Source: SM23-73-3 sp965369445
GTDB taxonomy: Bacteria; Zixibacteria; MSB-5A5; SM1-73
Reading direction: 5' to 3'
NCBI GenBank assembly: GCA_965369445.1
Contig: CBDUQU010000042.1
Location: 1 to 21,205, forward strand
Length of the DNA: 21,205 nt
The translations under genes were made by a program, and so were the position numbers. Every line of letters begins with the position of its first letter. Positions within the stretch are counted from its first letter, which is position 1. Positions 6,987-16,224 of this stretch are shown piece by piece. The notes beneath the pieces were generated by a model, which was not told the origin of the DNA, searched no databases, and saw only the letters and a program-made list of their open reading frames with translations.

Positions 6987-9149
6987 ATGAAGACCTTGAG
7001 AATTCTGTTCACAGCATTGATTCTGCTCTTCTCTGTCCTTACCCTCCCGGCCGTATCGGCACAACAGGTGATGCAGGCGAGAATCCATCTTAGCCACAAG
7101 GCGCAGATGAAACAGATCATTGGGCTCCATCTGGATATTGCCTACGTCGAATACGGGCGATACGTCGACATCGTAACTGACCAAGAAGAGGTTGATGAAC
7201 TTCGCTCTATGGGATATCAGGTGGAGGTAGTGCACGAAGATCTGGTGGCTTTCTATCAGAGCAGGCTGGAGGTGACCAAGGACATGGGCGGATACCATAC
7301 CTACAGCGAGGTCCTGGCGGTTTTAGACTCCATGCATACGCTCTATCCCACCATCACCACAGATAAGATGGACATCGGCCACAGTTTGGAGGATAGCACC
7401 ATCTGGGCTTTTAAGATCTCGGACAACCCGGGCGTGGACGAGGACGAGCCGGAGGTTTTTTTCAATAGTCTGATTCATGCCCGCGAGCCTGCCGGTTTGG
7501 AAGTGCTGCTGTATTTCATGTGGTACCTTCTGGACAATTATGGGATCGATTCTCTGGCAACCTATTTGGTGGATGAACGGGAAATTTGGTTCGTCCCGGT
7601 GGTCAATCCAGACGGGTATTGTTATAACGAATATACTCAGCCAGGCGGCGGTGGGATGTGGAGGAAGAACCGGCGCAACTGCGGAGGAGGAGACTGGGGA
7701 GTGGATCTGAATCGAAACTGGGGTTACATGTGGGGATATGATAATGAGGGCTCCAGTCCCTATTGTGAGGACCCTACCTACCGTGGAGATTCAGCCTTCT
7801 CCGAGCCGGCCACCCAGGTGACGCGAGATTTCATACTGAGCCGGAATTTCGTGATGTCTTTGGACAATCACACCCACGGGGACTGGCTTCTCATTCCCTG
7901 GGGCTACGATTATATCTATACCCCTGATCACGACCTCTTCCGGGCGATCGCAGAATCCATGGCGGTCTTCAATGGATATACTCCGGCGACCTGTTGGGAG
8001 GCTATGTATCTGGTGAATGGCGGAAGTTTCGATTGGGAGTACGGAGAGCTCGGGATTATCGGCATCTCCCCGGAGATCGGAAACAGCGACGACGGGTTCT
8101 GGCCTCCCTCGTGGAGAATTTTACCCTTGTGCGAGCTGAATCTTCAACCCAATTTGCTGTTCGCGGAGCTGGCGGGCAACCCGTATCAGATTCTGCCGCC
8201 GAATTCCCCTGTCCTGGTGGCAATGGACACGGTTCCCTCCGATTACACCATCTCTTGGTCTCACCATGATACCTTGAACCCGGCCTCGGCCTTCGAGTTG
8301 GTGGAGATGACCGGATTCGAGAGGATCACCTACGACGTGGAGAGCGATTACTCCGAGTGGGAGTTAGACGGGTTTTCCGTTTCCACCAACAGAAACCACT
8401 CTCCTTCTCACAGCTTCTACTCCGGGGAGGACGACCGGTTGAATAATACGGTGACCGGAACCAACAGCATCAACGTTCAGCCCGACGATAGCCTGAAGAT
8501 ATGGTGTTGGTACGACATCGAGAATAACTGGGACTACGCCTATGTTGAAATCTCGACAAATGGAGGAAGCAGTTTCTTCTCCATCCCCGGAAATATCACC
8601 ACCAACTACAATCCCAACGGAAACAACCTGGGGAATGGAATCACCGGGTATTCCAACTGGGTGGAGGGGAAATTCGACCTGTCCGGCTACGTGGGAGGAC
8701 AGATATATCTCCGCCTCCGTTACGTGACCGACGGTTACGTGACCGAGGAGGGCTTCTATGCAGACGACATCTATCCGGTTGAGGGATACGAAAGTACAGT
8801 CACTTTGTCCGATGCCATCGCCGATACCTTCTACTACGTCTCTGGACAGGCGGAGGGAACCTACTTCTACAAAGTTCGGGCAAAGGACGCGGACGATCAG
8901 TGGGGAGCCTGGAGTAACACCGAGGTAGCCGTGGTCGGTTCCGGCGGCTTCCTGCGGGGCGACGCCAACGGTGACGGGTCAATAACCGTAAGCGATGTGG
9001 TCTTCCTGGTCAACTATCTTTACCGGGACGGACCGACTCCTGACCCACCGGCGGCGGGAGATATTAACAGCGACAGTCAAATAAATGTTGGAGATATCGT
9101 GTATTTAGTAAATTACCTCTTCCACGGAGGACCTCCTCCTCAGAACTAA
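6987..9149 (+). CDS. Secreted M14-family zinc carboxypeptidase with C-terminal beta-sandwich and dockerin
   Basis: This 720-residue exopeptidase has a signal peptide at 1-25 (VSA/Q), a propeptide-like region to about 100, and an M14 catalytic domain at about 102-395. Zinc ligands are H164 and E167 (HAREP) and H295 (DNHTHG). Substrate residues are R226 (MWRKN) and N242-R243 (DLNRNW), with Y341 as the likely active-site tyrosine. The general base is E363 (SPEIG). All catalytic residues are present, so it should be active, cutting C-terminal residues from peptides outside the cell, most like the carboxypeptidase T branch. A beta-sandwich region (about 435-650) with an Fn3-like strand set follows, then a dockerin (about 655-720) with loops DANGDGSITVSD and DINSDSQINVGD. 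GGAGGT stands 4 bases before the ATG. It has its own promoter candidate and terminator, so it is probably monocistronic. Confidence 0.92.
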   Translation: MKTLRILFTALILLFSVLTLPAVSAQQVMQARIHLSHKAQMKQIIGLHLDIAYVEYGRYVDIVTDQEEVDELRSMGYQVEVVHEDLVAFYQSRLEVTKDMGGYHTYSEVLAVLDSMHTLYPTITTDKMDIGHSLEDSTIWAFKISDNPGVDEDEPEVFFNSLIHAREPAGLEVLLYFMWYLLDNYGIDSLATYLVDEREIWFVPVVNPDGYCYNEYTQPGGGGMWRKNRRNCGGGDWGVDLNRNWGYMWGYDNEGSSPYCEDPTYRGDSAFSEPATQVTRDFILSRNFVMSLDNHTHGDWLLIPWGYDYIYTPDHDLFRAIAESMAVFNGYTPATCWEAMYLVNGGSFDWEYGELGIIGISPEIGNSDDGFWPPSWRILPLCELNLQPNLLFAELAGNPYQILPPNSPVLVAMDTVPSDYTISWSHHDTLNPASAFELVEMTGFERITYDVESDYSEWELDGFSVSTNRNHSPSHSFYSGEDDRLNNTVTGTNSINVQPDDSLKIWCWYDIENNWDYAYVEISTNGGSSFFSIPGNITTNYNPNGNNLGNGITGYSNWVEGKFDLSGYVGGQIYLRLRYVTDGYVTEEGFYADDIYPVEGYESTVTLSDAIADTFYYVSGQAEGTYFYKVRAKDADDQWGAWSNTEVAVVGSGGFLRGDANGDGSITVSDVVFLVNYLYRDGPTPDPPAAGDINSDSQINVGDIVYLVNYLFHGGPPPQN

Positions 9150-9195
9150 AGAGGCCGGTTTATGAGATAGATCAAAAAAGACGACATTAAAGCCC

Positions 9196-9273
9196 AGGAG
9201 CGGGCCATCTGAGTTTCCCTTTATTACCCCCCCTTAAAACCCCCTTTTATTCAGATGCCTGCTCCTTTTTTTT
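9196..9273 (+). terminator. Intrinsic terminator after the carboxypeptidase gene
   Basis: The left arm at 9196-9212 (AGGAGC...ATCTGA) pairs with the right arm at 9251-9266 (TCAGAT...GCTCCT). This makes about 16 base pairs with one G-U pair and one bulged C, around a 38-base loop, followed directly by a run of eight T. It cleanly separates the carboxypeptidase gene from the copper island. Confidence 0.85.
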
Positions 9274-9420
9274 GAACTTTCAGTCGGCGGCGACCGAAAG
9301 AGTGTGCAGGATTAAGTCAACATTTTTGCGGGAAAACCAAACAAACAGGACAGGTTTTGTCGTATTAAGAACAAAGTTTCAATAAGGGAACGCGAGTTTT
9401 TCTTAAGCGAGGCGCAAACC

Positions 9421-9825
9421 GTGAAGATGCAAAGTAAAAACGTGCGAGCAGCTATATCGCTTTTGGCAGTATGCGCTCTGTTTCTTGCCCCTGTTTCGGT
9501 GCGGCCGTGCGAAGCAGTTGAGGCACCAGAGCACACCTGCTGTTTCTGCCCTTGCTGCCAGGATTCCGAACCTTCTCCGCCGGATAATCATGCTCAAAAG
9601 GACGAGTGTTCCTGCCGAATCGCAGAAAAGCACGAAGAAGAGAATTCACCGGCGGTCGTCGTTTCGGTTAACGGTGATAAACTACAGACCTCTCTCTTGA
9701 CGTCGAACATCGAAGGTTCGTTCGAACGTCACCCAAGTCAGTTCGCTGATATTGGTTCACCTAATTTTATCTTTCCCAGTAGAGATCAACCCCTATATAT
9801 CCTGCACTCATCTTTTTTGATCTAA
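9421..9825 (+). CDS. Small exported Cys-rich protein at the head of the copper island
   Basis: This 134-residue protein has a signal peptide of about 31 residues and a mature part holding a dense cysteine cluster, HTCCFCPCCQ, then CSCRIAEKHEEE. It ends in 'PLYILHSSFLI'. I cannot assign a family. The soft-ligand cluster and its position as first gene before an efflux operon suggest periplasmic Cu/Ag binding or sensing. The GTG at 9421 is preferred because GCGAGG lies 8 bases upstream; ATG 9427 in the same frame is the alternative. No clear promoter was found between the terminator and this gene, although AT-rich sequence is present. It may be a metal-induced leader gene. Confidence 0.6.
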   Translation: MKMQSKNVRAAISLLAVCALFLAPVSVRPCEAVEAPEHTCCFCPCCQDSEPSPPDNHAQKDECSCRIAEKHEEENSPAVVVSVNGDKLQTSLLTSNIEGSFERHPSQFADIGSPNFIFPSRDQPLYILHSSFLI

Positions 9826-9843
9826 TTCCTATAGTAAAGCTTA

Positions 9844-9861
9844 CAGCCAATTAATTGGTTG
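9844..9861. promoter_or_regulatory. Palindromic candidate operator before the efflux genes
   Basis: The core CCAATTAATTGG (9847-9858) is a perfect 12-bp palindrome. With CAG and TTG on its sides the dyad extends to 18 bp with one mismatch (CAGCCAATTAATTGGTTG). It lies in the 147-base gap between the Cys-rich gene and the TolC-like gene, a sensible place for a dimeric repressor or activator site. No regulator gene is in the window. Confidence 0.4.
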
Positions 9862-9972
9862 CCATTGGCCGGGGAGAGTTTTATCTTTTGCCGGTAAATC
9901 GAGAATTTATGCGGCAACTTGTTGGTTGGCTCAAAAGGGGCGAATTTCTGTTTCTTACTATGGGAGGTAGAA

Positions 9973-11262
9973 TTGAGAAAAACATTTTTGGCGTGCTTTC
10001 TAACAGTTTTATTGAGCTTTTTGATGCTGGTCCCGCCTTCGAGCCTGGCGCAGGAGCTGGTCTTAGATTCTCTGATAGCGGAGGCACTGCGAGCCAACCC
10101 GGATCTGGCTGCCGCCAGGAGCCGCTACCAGGCCTTCGAGGCTAAGGTGCCCCAGGCCGGGTCCTGGCCCGACCCGATGTTTAAGACCGTCTTCTCCAAT
10201 CTTCCCACCGACTCTTGGGCCATGGATCGAACCCCCATGAGCGGGATCGAGTTGATGTTCACCCAGAAGGTCCCTTTCCTGGGAAAGCTGGGACTCAAGA
10301 AGAACGCCACCCGGAGCATGGCCAGGAAGGCAGAAAAGGAGTACGAGTCTGCTGAGGATTTCATCATAAGCGAACTCAAGCAGAACTACTACCGGCTCTA
10401 TCTGTTGGAGACGTCGATTGAGATAACGGAGAAGAACAAAGTTCTGCTGGAGGATTTTGCCAGGATAGCGTCCACCAGATATTCGGTGGGGAAAGGGGTG
10501 CAACAGGACGTGCTCAAAGCCCAGGTGGAAGTCTCCAAGATGATGGACAACCTCATCTCCTTAGAGGAGATGAATAAGACGGTTCGGGCAAAGATAAATG
10601 TCCTCCTGAATCGCGAACCTCAGCATTCGTTGGGAGAACCCCAGGAGTTGATCTTCTCCAAGCTGGATTACACCGAGGAGGAGCTCCAAAATCTGGCGGT
10701 TGGGAGCAATCCGGCTCTCAAAGGGATGGGATTCTCAGTTGAGGCATCCCGATTAGCCTATCGCCTGTCCCGCCGGGAATATTGGCCCGACTTCACCTTC
10801 TCTGTCAGCTACTGGCTGCGGGACGAGGTCCAGATGGATCCGGTTAGGGGAGTGAATTTCTTCTCAGCTTCAGCCGGCATAAACATTCCCCTTTACTTCT
10901 GGTCGAAGCAGCGGAAGAAGGTTCAGGAGAAGGCGCTGAATCTTGAGTCTGCTCGACAGAAGTACGAGGGCCAAGAGAATAACCTGAAGTTCAACGTGTC
11001 CCGACTCTTCTACTCCCTGAGCAAATACACCCAGGAGGTGGAACTTTACCGGACCGCCATCCTGCCTCAGGCTCGACAGTCTTTAGAATCCGCCAGATCC
11101 GGATATCAGGTGGACAAGGTGGATTTCCTGATGCTCTTGAACAATCAGCTAACCCTTTATAAATATGAGATCGCCTATCATCAAGCCTTAAGCTCTTATT
11201 TCATGACCATCGCAAGACTGGAAGAGATGGTGGGAAGATCGTTGTTTATGGAAGGAGAATGA
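9973..11262 (+). CDS. TolC/CusC-like outer-membrane efflux channel
   Basis: This is the outer-membrane factor that forms the exit duct of a tripartite pump, here presumably for Cu(I)/Ag(I). I place the start at TTG 9973 (429 residues) because GGGAGG lies 5 bases upstream and the protein then opens with a clean signal peptide (MRKTFLACFLTVLLSFLMLV, cut near SLA/Q at 26). Farther upstream starts add residues with no signal character. The mature protein has the two-fold OEP architecture: long amphipathic helices beginning 'LDSLIAEALRANPDLAAARSR', and a second repeat starting near 'NLAVGSNPALKGMG'. The stop is 3 bases before the adaptor's ATG, so the two are co-translated or nearly so. It belongs to the TolC family; the CusC role is inferred from the neighbours. 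Confidence 0.9.
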   Translation: MRKTFLACFLTVLLSFLMLVPPSSLAQELVLDSLIAEALRANPDLAAARSRYQAFEAKVPQAGSWPDPMFKTVFSNLPTDSWAMDRTPMSGIELMFTQKVPFLGKLGLKKNATRSMARKAEKEYESAEDFIISELKQNYYRLYLLETSIEITEKNKVLLEDFARIASTRYSVGKGVQQDVLKAQVEVSKMMDNLISLEEMNKTVRAKINVLLNREPQHSLGEPQELIFSKLDYTEEELQNLAVGSNPALKGMGFSVEASRLAYRLSRREYWPDFTFSVSYWLRDEVQMDPVRGVNFFSASAGINIPLYFWSKQRKKVQEKALNLESARQKYEGQENNLKFNVSRLFYSLSKYTQEVELYRTAILPQARQSLESARSGYQVDKVDFLMLLNNQLTLYKYEIAYHQALSSYFMTIARLEEMVGRSLFMEGE

Positions 11263-11265
11263 GCT

Positions 11266-13029
11266 ATGTCGGATAAGAAACCAAAATCACAGGTAATTAT
11301 ATTGGTCGCAGTTGTCGCTCTCGTTTTGGGCGTCGCGGTGGGCTTCTTTATCGGAAAGGGCTCTTCCGGCCCAGGCCCGGACCTGGAGAGCCAAGAGTCT
11401 GTCGGCGCGCAGCTTTATTCCTGCGGGATGCATCCGGACATCATCAGCGAGGAGCCGGGCAATTGTCCCATCTGCGGAATGAACTTGACCCCGATAAAGA
11501 CGGCTTCGGTCGCCACTACTACGCCGACGGGAGAACGGAAGATAAAGTACTGGCGCGCCCCCATGGATCCTACATACATCTCGGATGAGCCGGGTAAATC
11601 GCCCATGGGAATGGACTTAGTCCCGGTCTATGAGGACGAGATCGCCGAGGGGGCCATCAGCATCGACCCCATAACAGTCCAGAACATGGGCCTGCGAACC
11701 GCCTTAGTCGGAACGGGCGAGTTGACCAAGACCATACGGACGGTGGGACACGTCGACTATGATGAAAAGAAACTTTACATCGTCAACACCAAGATCACCG
11801 GCTGGATAGAGAAGCTCTATGTGAACACTACCGGAGAGGTGGTGCAAAAGGGCCAGCCGCTCCTAGAGATATATTCCCCGGAGCTGGTCAGCACCCAGGA
11901 GGAATATCTCTCCGCCTTGAAGAATTACTCCGAGTTGAAGGATAGCCCTTATGAGGAAGCCCGCACCGGTGCGTTGGAGCTTTTGAACTCCACGCGCAAG
12001 AGATTGGAATACTGGGACATCAACGAAAGCCAGATCGAGGGTCTCAAACGAGACCGGGAAATAAAGAAAACTCTCACCCTTTACTCCCCCGTCGACGGAG
12101 TTGTCCTTCACAAGAATGCCATCGAAGGGGCTCACGTCAAGGCGGGATCGGATCTCTTCCGGATAGCAGACTTCTCCACCGTCTGGGTATTGGCCCACAT
12201 CTACGAGTATGAGCTGCCTTACATCAAGCTGGGACAGACGGCAAGGATGAGCCTGGCTTATCTGCCCGGAGAGACATTTGAGGGAGAGGTGACTTACATC
12301 TATCCCTATCTCGATCAGAAGACCCGGGACGTGAAGATCAGGTTGGAGTTTCCCAATCCGGGATACAGGCTCAAGCCGGAGATGTATGCCGACGTGGTGA
12401 TCGAATCGGAGCTTGCAGGCGAGAGGATCTTAATTCCCGAGGAGGCGGTGATTCGCTCAGGCAAAAGGGAGATAGTCTTCGTGGACATGGGAGAAGGCAA
12501 ATACGCCCCCAGAGAGATCACCGTGGGAGTAAGCGGCCAGGGAGACGTGGTGGAGGTGAAGAAGGGGCTTATGGCTGGTGAGATCATCGTGGTATCGGGC
12601 CAGTTCATGTTAGACAGCGAAAGCAAAACCCAGGAGGCCATCCAGAAGATGATCAAGGCCAAGATGGAGGCTTCGCCTCAAACGGAGCCGCACGAGCATG
12701 CTGCTACTCCCCAGATTGCGGAAGAACCGGAAACCGACGAGCATGCTCAGGGGGAAGTCAAGAATTTGAATCTGACACCTGACAAGAAGGCGCACCACGC
12801 GGATGACGTCTACACCTGCCCCATAGACGAACACAGCCACATCCTTCAGGTGAGCCCCGGCGATTGCCCGGAGTGTGGGATGGTCTTAGTTCCGATTACC
12901 GAGACCGGCAGAGACGTTTATACCTGTCCTATGGAGGAACATCATCACGTCCTCTCAAACAAACCAGGCGACTGTCCCGAGTGCGGCATGAAGTTGGTTA
13001 AGTTACAGTCCAAAGACGAAGCCCGCTAA
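11266..13029 (+). CDS. cusB: CusB-like RND periplasmic adaptor with metal-binding modules at both ends
   Basis: The membrane-fusion adaptor links the inner-membrane RND pump to the outer channel. Its 587 residues begin with an N-terminal membrane anchor (about 8-30). Next is a heavy-metal-binding module with C53, H56, C67 and C70 (residues 51-78), then a second, degenerate module (95-122) in which all cysteines are gone but the 'PMDP...PMGMDLVPVY' frame remains. The adaptor core follows: lipoyl-like halves near 180-202 and 271-300, a helical hairpin between them, and beta-barrel and membrane-proximal domains to about 450. After a His-rich linker come two more intact modules, 516-544 (C518, C534, C537) and 552-580 (C554, H559-H561, C570, C573). 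N-terminal modules are common in CusB-type adaptors; the C-terminal pair is less usual. GGAG precedes the ATG, and the pump gene starts 20 bases after the stop. Confidence 0.93.
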   Translation: MSDKKPKSQVIILVAVVALVLGVAVGFFIGKGSSGPGPDLESQESVGAQLYSCGMHPDIISEEPGNCPICGMNLTPIKTASVATTTPTGERKIKYWRAPMDPTYISDEPGKSPMGMDLVPVYEDEIAEGAISIDPITVQNMGLRTALVGTGELTKTIRTVGHVDYDEKKLYIVNTKITGWIEKLYVNTTGEVVQKGQPLLEIYSPELVSTQEEYLSALKNYSELKDSPYEEARTGALELLNSTRKRLEYWDINESQIEGLKRDREIKKTLTLYSPVDGVVLHKNAIEGAHVKAGSDLFRIADFSTVWVLAHIYEYELPYIKLGQTARMSLAYLPGETFEGEVTYIYPYLDQKTRDVKIRLEFPNPGYRLKPEMYADVVIESELAGERILIPEEAVIRSGKREIVFVDMGEGKYAPREITVGVSGQGDVVEVKKGLMAGEIIVVSGQFMLDSESKTQEAIQKMIKAKMEASPQTEPHEHAATPQIAEEPETDEHAQGEVKNLNLTPDKKAHHADDVYTCPIDEHSHILQVSPGDCPECGMVLVPITETGRDVYTCPMEEHHHVLSNKPGDCPECGMKLVKLQSKDEAR

Positions 13030-13049
13030 GAGGGGAGGAGTAAAAAACC

Positions 13050-16000
13050 ATGATTGAAAAGATCATCGAGTATTCGATCAAGAACAAATTTATCATCTTC
13101 CTTATAGGCATATTCGTCTTCTTAGGCGGGCTGTATGCCATGCAGAACATAGCCTTAGATGCCATCCCCGACCTCTCCGACGTGCAGGTGATAATCATAA
13201 CCGAATTCCCGGGACAGGCGCCTCAGGTGGTGGAGGACCAGGTCACCTATCCCTTGACCACCGCCATGCTTTCGGTCCCTTACGCCAAGGTGGTCAGGGG
13301 TTATTCCTTTTTCAATTTCTCTTTAGTCTATATCATCTTCGAGGACGGAACCGACCTTTACTGGGCTCGCTCCCGGGTGCTGGAGTATCTGAACTTCGTA
13401 TCCGGACGTCTGCCGCAGGGAGTCAACCCCCAGTTGGGGCCTGATGCCACCGGGGTTGGCTGGGTATACGAGTACGTCTTAGAGGACGAGAGCGGAGAGC
13501 TGGATCTTTCTGATCTAAGGAGCATACAGGATTGGTATTTGAAGTACGAGCTGACATCCGTTCCCGGTGTGGCCGAGGTGGCCTCTATAGGAGGGTTTGT
13601 CAAGCAGTATCAGGTGGAGGTCGATCCAAACAAGCTCTTGGCTTACGGCATCCCCTTAGCCCGGGTAAAGAAGGCTATCCAGAGGTCAAACCGGGACGTG
13701 GGGGGTCGGCTGGTGGAGATGGCCGAGGCCGAATTCATGGTGCGCGGCTTGGGCTACATTCAATCCATCCAGGACATCAAGGACATTCCCCTGGGAGCCG
13801 ACGAGAACGGCACTCCCATCTTCTTGGGGAACATTGCACGGGTTCAGATCGGCCCTGAACTCCGCAGGGGACTCGCGGAGCTGGACGGCAAAGGAGAGGT
13901 GGTGGGCGGGATAATCGTGATGCGCTGGGGCGAGAACGCCCTGGAGGTCATCAAGAACGTGAAGAAGAAGTTAGAGGAGCTAAAAGTCGGCCTTCCTGCG
14001 GGAGTGAAGATCAAACCGGTTTATGACCGATCCGGACTCATATATCGCGCCATAGACAATTTGAAGACGAAGTTGATTGAAGAGATCATCGTGGTGGCCA
14101 TAATCTGCATACTCTTCCTTTTGCATGCCCGCAGTGCCTTAGTGGCAGTCTTTACCCTGCCGGCCGGAATTCTGATCTCCTTCATAGCCATGAACTCCCT
14201 GGGCATAAACGCCAACATCATGTCCTTGGGCGGGCTGGCCATAGCCATAGGGGTGATGGTGGATGCCTCAGTGGTGATGGTGGAGAATGCCCACAAACAC
14301 TTGGAACGGGACCGGGGTAAAAAGGAGCACGCTCAGATCATAATGGACGCCGCCAAGGAGGTGGGTCCGGCGCTTTTCTATTCGCTGCTGATCATCACCG
14401 TCTCCTTCTTCCCGGTCTTTGCCTTAGGAGAACAGTCCGGACGGCTGTTCAAGCCACTGGCCTATACCAAGACCTTCGCCATGGCTGCTGCAGCTCTCCT
14501 CTCAATCACCGTGATCCCGGCCTTAATGGTGACGGTGATAAAGGGGAAGATACGACCTGAAGCGAAAAATCCTCTTTCGCGTTTCTTCATCTCGGTCTAT
14601 AAGCCGGTGATAAGGTTGGTGCTGCGCTTTAAGTGGCTGACCATCCTTGCGGCCATATTCATTTTGGCCATAACCATCTATCCGGCATCCAAGCTCGGCT
14701 CGGAGTTCATGCCTCCGCTTTACGAGGGCGATCTGCTTTACATGCCCACCACCTTCCCGGGCATATCCATCACCAAGGCCAAGGAGCTTTTGCAGCAGAC
14801 CGACAAGATCATCGCCTCCTTCCCGGAGGTGGAGAGGGTCTTCGGGAAGATCGGGCGGGCGGAGACCGCCACCGATCCGGCGCCTCTGACCATGATCGAG
14901 ACCACCATCATGCTCAAGCCGGAAAAGGAGTGGCGGCCGGGAATGACCCCGGATAAGCTCATTGAGGAGCTGGACCGGGCCATACAGTTTCCGGGACTGA
15001 CCAACGCCTGGACCATGCCGATTAAGACCCGGATCGACATGCTGGCCACCGGCATCAAGACCCCGGTGGGTATCAAGATTATGGGCGCAAACCTGGATAC
15101 CTTGTCGGCGATAGGGGAGCGAATCGAAGCAGTCATCAGAGGGGTTCCCGGTACCCTGTCGGCTTTCTCCGAGAGGGTGGTGGGCGGCAACTACCTGGAT
15201 TTTGAGATAAAAAGGAAGGAAGCGGCCCGATATGGACTGACCGTGGGAGACGTTCAGGACGTGATCATGACTGCGGTGGGGGGCATGAACGTCGCCTATA
15301 CCGTGGAGGGGTTGGAGCGCTACCCGATCAATATCCGCTATCCCCGGGAGCTGCGTGACAACCTCACCAGTTTAAAGAGGGTTTTGATTCCCACGCCGGG
15401 GGGAGCGCAAATCCCCATAGCTCAGGTGGCTGATATTAAGATCAAGAAGGGACCGGCCGGGATCAAGAGCGAAAACGCCCGGCGAACCGCCTGGGTCTAC
15501 GTGGACATCAGGGGAATCGACGTGGGGACCTACGTGAAGAGAGCTCAGAAGGTGGTGGCCGAGGAGGTGGACATCCCTCCCGGATACAACATCATCTGGA
15601 GCGGGCAATACGAATATATGCAGGCGGCGGCAGAGCGATTCCGGATGGTCATACCCATCACCATCGTCATCATCTTCCTGCTTCTGTTCTTTCATTTCAA
15701 GAACATGACCAACAGCTTAGTGGTTATGCTCTCCCTGCCCTTCGCCGTGGTGGGCGGGGTCTGGCTGCTCTACTTCTTTGGCTTTAACACCAGCGTGGCA
15801 GTCTATGTGGGATTCATAGCGCTGGTAGGACTTGCCGCGGAAACCGGGGTGGTGATGCTGGTGTATCTGGAGGAGGCCTACCACCGTTACCAGAGAGAGG
15901 GAAGACTGACGAGTCTGTCCGGCCTGCATTCCGCCATAATGGAGGGGGCGGTGGATAGGGTTAGGCCCAAGCTCATGACCGTGGCCACCACTATGATCGG

Positions 16001-16187
16001 CCTGCTTCCCTTAATGATCGGCCACGGCACCGGTTCGCAGGTGATGAAGCGAATGGCATCACCCATGATCGGAGGCTTGGTCAGTTCCACCGTTTTGACT
16101 CTGGTAATAATCCCGGCCATATATGCGATTGTAAAAGGCTGGAGATTCAAAAGGGTGACAGAGAAAGAGGATGAAGATCAAAGTTAG
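13050..16187 (+). CDS. cusA: CusA-like Cu(I)/Ag(I) heavy-metal RND efflux pump
   Basis: This inner-membrane, proton-driven pump of 1045 residues is full length for the family. From knowledge of E. coli CusA, the metal site is M573, M623 and M672. Here the equivalents are M565 (YMPTTFP), M615 (PLTMIETT) and M664 (RIDMLATG), all shifted by exactly 8. The proton-relay residues D405 (GVMVDAS), E931 (AAETG) and K974 (VRPKLMT) are also in place. The TM4 sequence 'AIAIGVMVDASVVMVENAH' is of the Cu/Ag subclass, not the CzcA 'DFG' type, so monovalent copper or silver is the expected substrate. TM1 is at 12-30, TM2-6 at about 340-498, TM7 at about 530-545 and TM8-12 at about 865-1030. The adaptor is directly upstream, GAGGAG precedes the ATG, and the YHS-type gene begins 37 bases after the stop. 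Confidence 0.96.
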   Translation: MIEKIIEYSIKNKFIIFLIGIFVFLGGLYAMQNIALDAIPDLSDVQVIIITEFPGQAPQVVEDQVTYPLTTAMLSVPYAKVVRGYSFFNFSLVYIIFEDGTDLYWARSRVLEYLNFVSGRLPQGVNPQLGPDATGVGWVYEYVLEDESGELDLSDLRSIQDWYLKYELTSVPGVAEVASIGGFVKQYQVEVDPNKLLAYGIPLARVKKAIQRSNRDVGGRLVEMAEAEFMVRGLGYIQSIQDIKDIPLGADENGTPIFLGNIARVQIGPELRRGLAELDGKGEVVGGIIVMRWGENALEVIKNVKKKLEELKVGLPAGVKIKPVYDRSGLIYRAIDNLKTKLIEEIIVVAIICILFLLHARSALVAVFTLPAGILISFIAMNSLGINANIMSLGGLAIAIGVMVDASVVMVENAHKHLERDRGKKEHAQIIMDAAKEVGPALFYSLLIITVSFFPVFALGEQSGRLFKPLAYTKTFAMAAAALLSITVIPALMVTVIKGKIRPEAKNPLSRFFISVYKPVIRLVLRFKWLTILAAIFILAITIYPASKLGSEFMPPLYEGDLLYMPTTFPGISITKAKELLQQTDKIIASFPEVERVFGKIGRAETATDPAPLTMIETTIMLKPEKEWRPGMTPDKLIEELDRAIQFPGLTNAWTMPIKTRIDMLATGIKTPVGIKIMGANLDTLSAIGERIEAVIRGVPGTLSAFSERVVGGNYLDFEIKRKEAARYGLTVGDVQDVIMTAVGGMNVAYTVEGLERYPINIRYPRELRDNLTSLKRVLIPTPGGAQIPIAQVADIKIKKGPAGIKSENARRTAWVYVDIRGIDVGTYVKRAQKVVAEEVDIPPGYNIIWSGQYEYMQAAAERFRMVIPITIVIIFLLLFFHFKNMTNSLVVMLSLPFAVVGGVWLLYFFGFNTSVAVYVGFIALVGLAAETGVVMLVYLEEAYHRYQREGRLTSLSGLHSAIMEGAVDRVRPKLMTVATTMIGLLPLMIGHGTGSQVMKRMASPMIGGLVSSTVLTLVIIPAIYAIVKGWRFKRVTEKEDEDQS

Positions 16188-16224
16188 CGTGAACCTGCTT
16201 TTAGCCAAAGAACAGGAGGAGAAA

